Assembly: GCA_001314815.1 (NCBI GenBank) | Contig: LJXT01000028.1 | Location: 1 to 33,462 of the forward strand | DNA from: Algoriphagus marincola HL-49 | GTDB lineage: Bacteria > Bacteroidota > Bacteroidia > Cytophagales > Cyclobacteriaceae | Direction of reading: 5' to 3' | Length of the DNA: 33,462 nt | Shown: piece after piece, positions 1 through 6,777 of the stretch | Position numbering within the stretch: the stretch's first letter is position 1 | Layout of the letters: each line of letters begins with the position of its first letter | Notes under the pieces: generated by a model | Told to the model about the DNA's origin: nothing | The model's database searches: none | Seen by the model: the letters and a program-made list of their open reading frames with translations, nothing else | Made by a program: the position numbers and the translations under genes

Positions 1-61
1 AAAGTAACGAAAAAATAGTTTCTGAGTTTCTAAATCAGAGGTCAGGCGGGATTCCGGGTTA

Positions 62-141
62 TTGTCGAATTGATGAATCGATGAATTGACGAAGTGAGTT
101 GTTGTCGAATTGATGAACTGATGAATTGTCGAAGTGAGTGG
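62..141. repeat. Two tandem 40-bp repeats
   Basis: Two adjacent 40-base units (62-101 and 102-141) match at about 36 of 40 positions. Both start TTGTCGAATTGATGAA and end GAAGTGAGT. The sequence after them (about 142-226) is also repetitive, with GTTCGAAGTTC/GTTCGGAGTTC words and a CCTACCTTTGGCAGGCAGGT stretch resembling a word in the gaps further right. It lies just 3' of the nucleotidyltransferase-like gene on the minus strand. No gene is supported in 1-226. Confidence 0.8.
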
Positions 142-226
142 TTCCTACCTTTGGCAGGCAGGTGGGGTTCGAAGTTCTGGGTTCGGAGTTCCGGGTTCAT
201 GGTTAACAACGTTGAACCTTGAACTT

Positions 227-646
227 TTAACTGCGCAGCAACCAACTGCTCGACTGAATCTTTTCTCCCAAGCCATCGATCAATTCGATTCCCAATTCCT
301 CACAAACGGGAACTTCAGGAATGGACTGATTATTTTGATCACCTCCATTGGCAAAGGCCAATTGATAATCCTTTGAAAGTTCTTTATGGACTTTTCTGAT
401 CGTTTCACAGACTGTTCTATCCTTATCAATGGAGAGATATACCTTATCCACTGATTTGATATTGGAAACGATAAACATCCGCTCATCCTCCAACTGAAAC
501 TCTGCAGAGCCCTTCAGCATACGCTGATAATCATTATTGACAATCACAATCAACTCATCGCCCACTGCCTTGGCATGATTAAAATACTCAATATGTCCTT
601 TGTGTAGGGGATTGAAATAACCGGAAACGATGATGGCTTTGGGCAT
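227..646 (-). CDS. Cytidylyltransferase-like (adenylyl/cytidyltransferase family) protein
   Basis: This is a 139-residue protein of the HIGH-type nucleotidyltransferase superfamily, which transfers CMP or AMP to a phosphorylated small molecule. The N-terminus has the nucleotide-binding signature GYFNPLHKGHIEYF (about residues 9-22), with HKGH as the HxGH motif. A C-terminal SSSWL (about 132-136) sits where the family usually has an ISSS/ISTT substrate-site motif. The length fits glycerol-3-phosphate cytidylyltransferase (TagD) and the adenylyltransferase half of HldE. The substrate cannot be read from the sequence. In Bacteroidota such genes often sit in surface-polysaccharide regions, which fits the nearby wza-wzc pair, although about 2.3 kb and another gene intervene. 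It starts at an ATG and is surrounded by repeats. The family is secure; the exact role is open. Confidence 0.85.
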   Translation of the reverse strand: MPKAIIVSGYFNPLHKGHIEYFNHAKAVGDELIVIVNNDYQRMLKGSAEFQLEDERMFIVSNIKSVDKVYLSIDKDRTVCETIRKVHKELSKDYQLAFANGGDQNNQSIPEVPVCEELGIELIDGLGEKIQSSSWLLRS

Positions 647-680
647 GGATTAGGGTTTAAGGTGGAGAGTTAAACGTTAA

Positions 681-711
681 ATTATTAAGGGTTAAGAGTT
701 AAATGTTAAGT
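681..711. repeat. Left arm of inverted repeat around the four-helix-bundle gene
   Basis: A 31-base TTAA-rich segment containing TTAAGGGTTAA. It pairs as an inverted repeat with 1199-1229, matching at 26 of 31 positions (mismatches at positions 4, 16, 23, 30 and 31). The two arms bracket the gene at 753-1136. The surrounding 661-735 is low-complexity (GTTAA words), so part of the similarity could come from base composition. Confidence 0.6.
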
Positions 712-752
712 TGTTAAGAGTTAAGGCGTTGAGATTTAAGTTAGTACTATTT

Positions 753-1136
753 CTATTTATAACCTTTTGTTCCACTATTCCTCAAGGTCGTAATCAGATT
801 GAAAATCTTTCTTTTGAGTGATTCTGTCTTTTTTAGTAAGATTTCAAACTCTTGCATAGAAATAAACTTCGAGTCTATTGCCCTGTAAGATTGGGATCTG
901 ACTTCACCATTGGAGCCTTTTGCAATGAACAGAAAATTGATAAACTCTCTGTTTCCATCTCTCTCGAATCCCTCCGCAATATTGTCCATTATAGAACCTG
1001 CTGCTGAATTTATCTGTGATGAGAATCTAAAATCCTTAGAAAATGGTTCTTTTTGGCTTAATTCACGAACAAACTTGCTTAACTCACGAGCCTCCTTCCA
1101 AATTTCTAATTCCTCAAAGCTTTCAATACGCGCCAC
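753..1136 (-). CDS. Four-helix-bundle protein (23S rRNA intervening-sequence protein / Avd-like family)
   Basis: This 127-residue, all-helical, charged protein has the family's opening IESFEELEIWKEAREL and a central block with SSQINSAAGSIMDNIAEGF at about residues 40-58. These are typical of the S23/IVP four-helix-bundle family, whose members occur in 23S rRNA intervening sequences and, as Avd, beside diversity-generating retroelements. Stand-alone copies have no firmly known function. The only in-frame start is GTG at 1136, with a TGA five codons upstream. The gene stands alone on the minus strand inside a TTAA-rich inverted repeat (681-711 / 1199-1229). No reverse transcriptase, template repeat or rRNA is present here, so a retroelement role has no local support. 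Confidence 0.88.
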   Translation of the reverse strand: MARIESFEELEIWKEARELSKFVRELSQKEPFSKDFRFSSQINSAAGSIMDNIAEGFERDGNREFINFLFIAKGSNGEVRSQSYRAIDSKFISMQEFEILLKKTESLKRKIFNLITTLRNSGTKGYK

Positions 1137-1198
1137 TGAAACTTGTGATCAATCTATAATAAACAGGAATTAAACCGATTTAGAGATTTAGGAAAAAC

Positions 1199-1229
1199 CA
1201 TTAACAATTAACTATTAACCCTTAACAAT
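1199..1229. repeat. Right arm of inverted repeat around the four-helix-bundle gene
   Basis: This is the reverse-complement partner of 681-711. Just outside it lies a short tandem pair, 1255-1270 and 1271-1286 (TTCGATAATTAAACGG / TTCGACAATTAAACAC). Its TCGA/AATT flavour recalls the 40-bp tandem repeats at the window start, so the gene appears nested between two layers of related repeats. Confidence 0.6.
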
Positions 1230-1508
1230 CAATGTTTCCGGGCTAGATAATCGATTCGATAATTAAACGGTTCGACAATTAAACACCCTTGACGCAGCTT
1301 CGCCCTTTCAGTCCCAATCCGGAAAAAATTTCGATTTAGAAGGCTACTATGATAAAAATCAATGGTAAAAGATTCCCGTAGCTTCTTCCTCGATATTTTC
1401 TTCGTTTCTGGGTCTTAGCTGCTTAAAAAGACTGTTTTACAGTTATTTCGGGGGTCGAAAAGCCAAAACCTTGCCACTCCTGGCTCTGTCTTGACGGTTC
1501 AAAGATAT

Positions 1509-1537
1509 AAAAATGAGTAGTTTTGGTACTCATTTTT
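1509..1537. repeat. Perfect AT-rich hairpin
   Basis: An 11-bp perfect stem, AAAAATGAGTA (1509-1519) with TACTCATTTTT (1527-1537), around the 7-base loop GTTTTGG. A run of A on one side and T on the other would suit a weak bidirectional terminator, but the stem is GC-poor. No gene ends within 300 bases. It could also be an operator-like palindrome. The role is unknown. Confidence 0.5.
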
Positions 1538-1770
1538 AATCCAATTTCTACTAACTTTTTTTATATACTATTTTTTGCATTTTGTAATATTCTTTAGCAT
1601 TCCTGTACAAGAATATACAAGAAGCTCTGCATCAAGAAATTCGCTATACTAATTACCTAATATGATTGATTTCCTCAACTTTCCAGAGCTATGGATACCC
1701 AAAATGTTCGACAAAAAGAACCTTTCCCTGTTCATTTTCCCAAAACCATATGCCAATCTTAAGCGTTTTA

Positions 1771-1937
1771 CCGCCGTTCGTGCCTACCTTCGGTAGATAG
1801 GTCATCACGCATGGCTATTTACTCAAGGTTTTATGTCCTCTTGCTGGCATAAAATATCCGTTTCCAAACCAAAGTTTATGGGCCAGCGCTGAGGATATTG
1901 GTGTTTCTATTACCCGGGGTTAAAACCCCGGGCTATT
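1771..1937. repeat. 167-bp direct repeat, copy A
   Basis: Copy A of a near-identical pair, with copy B at 1996-2162 (same length, offset 225). In order it contains a CCTACCTTCGGTAG mini-hairpin with a GGTCATCACGCATGGC tail, a CTTGCTGGCA...GGGCCAGCGCTG module, and a strong hairpin CCCGGGGTTAAAACCCCGGG (9-bp stem). The spacer between the copies (1938-1995) carries a degenerate CCACCGCGGCGG palindrome and a TTCAGCACTCTT word that recurs in the other gaps. Confidence 0.9.
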
Positions 1938-1995
1938 ACAAGTCGTGTCCACCGCGGCGGACCGGCACTTCAGCACTCTTTGTTCAAGTCTAATG

Positions 1996-2162
1996 CCGCC
2001 GTGCGTGCCTACCTTCGGTAGACAGGTCATCACGCATGGCTATTTACTCAAGGTTTTATGTCCTCTTGCTGGCACAATTTTTCCATTTCCAAACCAAAGT
2101 TTATGGGCCAGCGCTGGGGATATTGGTGTTTCTATTACCCGGGGTTAAAACCCCGGGCTATT
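1996..2162. repeat. 167-bp direct repeat, copy B
   Basis: Copy B of the pair with 1771-1937. Differences are scattered single bases; the three structural parts (TTCGGT mini-hairpin, CTTGCTGGCA...GCCAGCG module, CCCGGGGTTAAAACCCCGGG hairpin) are all kept. Because the hairpin stems are intact in both copies, either the duplication is recent or the structures are maintained. Confidence 0.9.
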
Positions 2163-2605
2163 CAAGGTTTGACCCTTTCAGAGTCTCTTTAACTGCTTCA
2201 ATTTTACCTATAATTTCCTGCTTTCAGCACTCTTTCCAACTTCGAAACCTGCTTGCAGCAGGCAAGTTCGACATTGAACATTCATCATTCGACATTAAAA
2301 CGGCCGAGCGAAAAGAAGACCATCAGAGGAATGGCTGCAGGTCAATTGATACAAATACGCCGTATTTCGTAAATCGTTCTTCGTCTCTGTCTCGCTGTGC
2401 CTTCAGCACTTTTTCTCGCCCCCGTTCGTGTCATCACACACGGCACAAAATAAATCCGCTATGTCTTGCTGGCACCCAATTCTCACTTCCAAAATAAAAA
2501 TCATGGGCCAGCGCTTGGCCATTTGGTCCGATTGAAATCCCCGGGTTGTACCCGGGGCTGTTATAAGTCGTGCCTTCAGCACTCTTTTATTTCACCGAAT
2601 AATTA

Positions 2606-2664
2606 AGGTATATCTCAGGAGGCGAAGCCGACTATATCTCGCGACCGAAGGGAGTATATTTCGC
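2606..2664 (-). repeat. 59-bp exact direct repeat, copy 1 (GAAATA/hairpin units)
   Basis: Identical over 59 bases to 2837-2895 (offset 231). Read on the minus strand it is a string of GAAATA- or GAGATA-headed units, each followed by a small stem-loop such as GGC-TTC-GCC. The two copies are separated by more units of the same kind and the CACTCCGCTACGCGG stretch. Confidence 0.9.
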
Positions 2665-2836
2665 GACTGAAAGGAGCATATTTCGCCGAAGGCGTATTTC
2701 AAGAGGCGAAGACGACAATATTTCGCGAAGCGTATTTCTTTCATTTTTGAGACTGCCACTCCGCTACGCGGCTCGCAGTGACGGTAAAAACAGTAATTTC
2801 TGGAACGAAGTGAAGCCTATCTCACCGACTGAAAGG

Positions 2837-2895
2837 AGGTATATCTCAGGAGGCGAAGCCGACTATATCTCGCGACCGAAGGGAGTATATTTCGC
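2837..2895 (-). repeat. 59-bp exact direct repeat, copy 2, leading into the wzc stop codon
   Basis: Identical to 2606-2664. It continues through units GAAATACGCCTTCGGC (minus strand, 2894-2909) and GAAATACACTTTGTG (minus strand, 2909-2923) to a unit whose GAAATAG is the last lysine codon and TAG stop of wzc (2933-2935). The repeat array therefore starts exactly at the end of the coding sequence. Confidence 0.9.
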
Positions 2896-2932
2896 CGAAG
2901 GCGTATTTCACAAAGTGTATTTCCCCAAAGGC

Positions 2933-5377
2933 CTATTTCCTCCTCAAAGCCCGTTTCCACCAGGGTAATTGGACTTCTTCATGATAGCCGTAGGAGTTAT
3001 TTCCATAACCGTATCCGTAGCCATAGCCATAGCCGTATCCATAGCCTTTGTCAATATGGACATCATTTAGGATACCATAGATTTTTTTGACTCCGCCTTT
3101 TTCTACCAAATTATTGAGAACCTCAGCATTTCCTTTCATGGAATAGCCCTGACGGAATACAAAGAAACTGATATCAGCATGCTTGAAAAGTTCTTTTGTC
3201 TCAGAGACTATCCCAACAGGAGGACAGTCAAATACCACTATATCATATTCTTGGCGGATTTCTTCAATAATTTGTCCGAATTTATCTTGTAGTAGTAACT
3301 CCGCAGGATTGGGTGGAATCGGCCCGGAAAGGATGATATCTAGGTTTTCGTAACTGGAGGATTTGACGATTTCTTTCCAGGAAGTATCCGAACTCAAGGC
3401 AGTACTCATGCCTTTATCATTGACCAAGCCAAATTCTTCGGCAATTTTTGGCTTTCGAAGGTCCAATCCGATCAAAATGGTCTTTTTGCCCATCAAGGAA
3501 AAGACAGATGCCATATTCATGGAAACGAAGGTTTTTCCCTCCCCTGAGATGGATGATGTAAAAAGAACCGTCATCCTTTCGCGATTGGGACTTAAATAAG
3601 ACATGTCGGCTCTTAGAGAGCGAAAAGATTCTGTAACGGTTGATCTAGGATTTAATAATACCGGCAAATTATCGCCTGTATTACTTCTCCCAATCATGGA
3701 AATCAAAGGTACCTTGATGGCTTTCTCAAGCTCCTTGGGATCTTCTAATTTTGTATTGAGGAAATCTTTTACAGTTATGAAACCTATCGGAAGAATCAAA
3801 CCTAAAATCAAGCCTATCAATAAGTTCAGACTACTTTTTGGAGCTACGGGTGTCTGACCTGCCTTAGCAAAATCCAATATTTTATTCTTTGGCATATTGG
3901 AGGCCATGGTTATTTCCGCCTCGGCCTTCTTTTGAAGCAAATAGATGTAAATATTTTCGTTGATTGTGAATTGACGGGTATAATTCAACAAACTCCTTTC
4001 TGTGGCAGGTAATGCATTTATATCCTGTTCGATCAATCTAATTCGGCCATTGATATCCGAAAGGGTATTTCGTGAGTTTTCAATAGCTGAGCGTACATTT
4101 TCTTTCAAGGCATTTGAAGTGCTTTGAATTCGGGAATTGATATCCCGCATCTGTGGGGTTTGATCATTGAAAGTAGCTGATATCCGGACTCGATCTGCCT
4201 GTAATTCAGAAAGGCTTTCTACTAAGGAGGTCAAAAGAGGATCGGTAACGCCTACGATGGCAGGGGCTACCAAATCTCCCAATTGGTTATTATCCAAATA
4301 GGATTGTAATGTCTGTAGGTATTTGAGGTTTAGCTCAATCTGACTTCTCTCCTGTTCCAAGTCTGTAAGACGCTCAAATATCATAGAGCCCTCTTGAGAA
4401 AGGTTGAAAATTCTGTTTTTAGACCGGAATTCCTGCAATTGGCTTTCTGAATACTCAAGAGAGTCAGATATTCCGCTTAATTGCTGCTCAATAAATCGAA
4501 TCGTATTCTCAGATGCCTGATTTTTTTCATAGAGTTCGCGTTGCAGGTATTCTTCCATCAATTTATTGATGTAATTCTCCCCTAATCTTCTCAGTGGAGT
4601 TTCCATAGAAAGCGTCAAAATAGAAGCTTGCTTGTTAAGCGGATTTGCTTGAAGATCATCCTTCATTTTCAATGCCAGAGAAGGAGTATCTATCAGACGG
4701 AAAAAATAAACCTCTCCAGGCAAGGCTGAAATTAGATTGACTGTGAAAGAATAAAACTCACCCGATACCTCCTGACCAAACTCAAAAACGGATCGAGGAA
4801 GTGAAAACGACTCTAATTTACTTTTATAAAATGGGTCCTTTGGATTGAAAACAGCAAACGCTTCCTCGTCCTCTACGGTAAGTTCAAAGCTCTGCTCATT
4901 CAATACTTCCAATCTAAAAAGTCCTCCCACAACCTGCTCTCTATTCCAATCCACTGCCACATAAACTGGAGTATTTCCATAAATCTGTCGTGGTTTGAAT
5001 ATGTCATCCTGAAAATATGCCACATTCAAATCCATCTCTGAAATGGTAGATTGTGCCAGAGAATAGGATTTTAATATTCCTATTTCATTATCAATATTAC
5101 TTTTATTTTGAAGTCCCAGTCCGGCAGATTCGAAAAGGTCAGCACCTAGTGTAGGTTTATCGTCCACCACCAAAACTGTAGATTCTACTTTATAGATTGG
5201 GGTTGTAAACTTGTTTAACAAAAAGGCTGAAAGCAGGCCAAGAAACATGAAAATCACAATAATTGGCCAATATTGAAGGTAATTAAATAATAATACCTTC
5301 AAATCGATTTCATCCTCTTGCTGTGCTAGAAAAGGATTCGGCTGATTTTGTGGATTAGAAGCAGAATTGGGATACAT
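2933..5377 (-). CDS. wzc: Polysaccharide co-polymerase / tyrosine autokinase (Wzc-type)
   Basis: This inner-membrane protein of 814 residues should control chain length and export of a capsule or exopolysaccharide. The order is Wzz-type N-terminus with a membrane helix at about 38-55, a long periplasmic coiled-coil region (about 260-450), a GNVR-like segment, a second helix at about 512-533, then a cytoplasmic BY-kinase domain. Kinase motifs are Walker A SGEGKT (611-616), Walker A' ILIGLDLRKP (D639) and Walker B YDIVVFDCPP (D717). The C-terminal tyrosine cluster is unusually regular: seven Gly-Tyr dipeptides at about 778-791 plus Y796 and Y798. Its start codon overlaps the upstream wza stop (TAATG), indicating translational coupling. 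The last codon and stop fall in a repeat unit. No cognate phosphatase is in the window. Confidence 0.95.
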   Translation of the reverse strand: MYPNSASNPQNQPNPFLAQQEDEIDLKVLLFNYLQYWPIIVIFMFLGLLSAFLLNKFTTPIYKVESTVLVVDDKPTLGADLFESAGLGLQNKSNIDNEIGILKSYSLAQSTISEMDLNVAYFQDDIFKPRQIYGNTPVYVAVDWNREQVVGGLFRLEVLNEQSFELTVEDEEAFAVFNPKDPFYKSKLESFSLPRSVFEFGQEVSGEFYSFTVNLISALPGEVYFFRLIDTPSLALKMKDDLQANPLNKQASILTLSMETPLRRLGENYINKLMEEYLQRELYEKNQASENTIRFIEQQLSGISDSLEYSESQLQEFRSKNRIFNLSQEGSMIFERLTDLEQERSQIELNLKYLQTLQSYLDNNQLGDLVAPAIVGVTDPLLTSLVESLSELQADRVRISATFNDQTPQMRDINSRIQSTSNALKENVRSAIENSRNTLSDINGRIRLIEQDINALPATERSLLNYTRQFTINENIYIYLLQKKAEAEITMASNMPKNKILDFAKAGQTPVAPKSSLNLLIGLILGLILPIGFITVKDFLNTKLEDPKELEKAIKVPLISMIGRSNTGDNLPVLLNPRSTVTESFRSLRADMSYLSPNRERMTVLFTSSISGEGKTFVSMNMASVFSLMGKKTILIGLDLRKPKIAEEFGLVNDKGMSTALSSDTSWKEIVKSSSYENLDIILSGPIPPNPAELLLQDKFGQIIEEIRQEYDIVVFDCPPVGIVSETKELFKHADISFFVFRQGYSMKGNAEVLNNLVEKGGVKKIYGILNDVHIDKGYGYGYGYGYGYGYGNNSYGYHEEVQLPWWKRALRRK

Positions 5378-6198
5378 TATCTATTGATCGAAATAATAAG
5401 ATTAATAATCAAAGCCGCTGCGGTGATCGACGAAATTACCAAAGAAATGGATTGAGCGGCATTTTCTCCTGCTCCAATCTCCCTCACTTTCATAGGCTCT
5501 GCATAGAGTTGATCATTAGGTTGGATAAAATAAAAAGGTGAACTGACCAGATTTCGGTCGATCAGGTTTACCCGGTGTAGGCGAGTACCGTCAGGATATT
5601 GACGAATCAATAATATTTCGTCCCGCTTTGCTATTGGTGAGAGATCTCCTGCATTGGCAATGGCTTCAAAAATAGTCATTCTATCCTGGAGTACAACATA
5701 CTTGGAAGGTCTCCTGAATTCACCCAAAGCCGAATAGCGAATACCCCCTAGCTTTACCTTCACATACAATTCATTTTTAAGGTATTCTCGAAGTGATTCT
5801 TCAATTTTAACTCTAGCTTCTTCGAGTGTCAAATCCTTCACTTGAATATCTCCAACAATGGGAAGCCTAATAAACCCATCTTTATTGACAGTGTATCCAG
5901 TCATATAGTAGACATCACCACCAGTTTGGCCAGCAATATTTCCCATTTGATTGTTCATCATAGGGGGTCTACCATTAAATCCAGACTCAATAATATCCTG
6001 GGCTGTTTGAACATTGACATCGATGATATCATTGTATTGAAGGCGATAATCAGGAACTTCATATTCAATTAGTTCGCCTTCTGCAATAAGTTCATTGCCC
6101 TCTAGGTTTTGGAGATAAATAATTTTTTCGTTGGACACACAGGATGAAAGACCTAGAAAAAGTGAGGAAATGACAGCGATCGTCAGTCTTTTAGTCAT
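5377..6198 (-). CDS. wza: Polysaccharide export lipoprotein (Wza-like, poly_export/SLBB)
   Basis: This is a 273-residue outer-membrane export channel component working with the Wzc-type partner. A lipoprotein signal ends in LSSC with C20 as the lipidated cysteine. The polysaccharide export domain begins near YRLQYNDIIDVNV (about 52-64) and includes GFIRLPIVGDIQV (about 108-120). An SLBB-type ligand domain follows at about 155-235. A hydrophobic segment at 249-270 closes the protein, as is common in Bacteroidota members, which are shorter than E. coli Wza. It starts at ATG 6198 and overlaps wzc by one base. A TAAGTTTG promoter element lies 34 bases before the start. The rest of the capsule locus is outside the window, so the polymer is unknown. 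Confidence 0.93.
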   Translation of the reverse strand: MTKRLTIAVISSLFLGLSSCVSNEKIIYLQNLEGNELIAEGELIEYEVPDYRLQYNDIIDVNVQTAQDIIESGFNGRPPMMNNQMGNIAGQTGGDVYYMTGYTVNKDGFIRLPIVGDIQVKDLTLEEARVKIEESLREYLKNELYVKVKLGGIRYSALGEFRRPSKYVVLQDRMTIFEAIANAGDLSPIAKRDEILLIRQYPDGTRLHRVNLIDRNLVSSPFYFIQPNDQLYAEPMKVREIGAGENAAQSISLVISSITAAALIINLIISINR

Positions 6199-6232
6199 AG
6201 GGATGAATGAAATATAAATTACAGAATTTGGG

Positions 6233-6240
6233 CAAACTTA
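6233..6240 (-). promoter_or_regulatory. Probable -7 promoter element of wza-wzc
   Basis: On the minus strand this reads TAAGTTTG, an exact match to the Bacteroidota TAnnTTTG consensus, 34 bases before the wza ATG. A TTTTGG is present further upstream, but about 22 bases away rather than the usual 19-20, so the -33 element is doubtful. Confidence 0.5.
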
Positions 6241-6777
6241 GGAAAAAAGGCCTAAAAACATCCAAAATTAAATTAGCAAATCAGGGAGTTGAATGTTAAA
6301 AAAGGTAGTTTTTGAACAAAATTTAATTTTGAACACGAAAAAATGTTGATTATTAATGAATATCCGATTATTGGATGAGTTGCAGAAAATTAAAAAAATA
6401 GCTACTTCTGTTATCCTGCTTCTCCAGAAGCTGGATCTTTCTTTTCATCTTCTGTTTTTAGAAGGTCCTACTAGATGAATAACGAATTCTTGCTGGGACC
6501 AGTATTTTGTTTCCATTTCAAAGATCAAGGGCCAGCGCTTGATTATTATTCTTCATTATTTCCATGGGTTGCGCTTCACCTCGTTCCTCGGTTTGCTTAC
6601 CCATGGCTATTCAAAGTTCAACTCCTTTGGAGTTGTATTTGCATCATATTTCGTGCCTTCAGCACTCTTGTATCTCCCCGACTGAAAGGAGGTGTATTTC
6701 GCGACTGAAAGGAGCATATTTCGCCGAAGGCATATTTCAAGAGGCGCAGCCGACTATATCTCGCGACCGAAAGGAGT
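6241..6777. other. Non-coding gap between wza and the acylase gene (region 2 of the repeat family)
   Basis: 6241-6460 is AT-rich unique sequence that should hold the rest of the wza promoter. 6487-6548 is a diverged CTTGCTGGGA...GGGCCAGCGCTTG module. Around 6656-6670 is a GTGCCTTCAGCACTCTT word. 6675-6777 is a chain of GAAATA/GAGATA hairpin units on the minus strand, running into the stop codon of the acylase gene. No gene is supported; short open frames here simply read through the repeats. Confidence 0.7.

Larger units (their letters stand above)
1230..2932. other. Long non-coding gap with mosaic repeats (region 1)
   Basis: About 1.7 kb with no credible gene. The open frames inside it run through repeat words and hairpins and resemble no family I know. 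From 1290 to 1760 it is mostly AT-rich unique sequence with one hairpin. From 1771 to 2162 it carries two 167-bp direct repeats. From 2165 to 2590 it holds further copies of the shared modules: a GTCGAATGATGAAT-type module near 2223-2305 and a CTTGCTGGCA...GCCAGCG module at 2466-2525, both reading on the strands described for the other gaps. From 2590 to 2932 it consists of GAAATA-plus-mini-hairpin units on the minus strand that run into the wzc stop codon. A stretch at about 2750-2783 (CACTCCGCTACGCGGCTCGC core) resembles intergenic repeats I know from several phyla; that resemblance is from memory. Confidence 0.75.

Noticed and set aside
753-1136. Diversity-generating retroelement accessory gene (avd)
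   Set aside because: The fold family fits, but there is no reverse transcriptase, template repeat or variable-repeat gene in the window.
2036-2497. Open frame of 153 codons in the repeat-rich gap
   Set aside because: It runs through the 167-bp repeat, several palindromes and family words shared with other gaps; the peptide has no family resemblance, and the same words occur in other frames elsewhere.
2747-2968. Open frame with YFAEGVF-like repeats
   Set aside because: It is a translation of the GAAATA/hairpin units and overlaps the end of wzc on the opposite strand.
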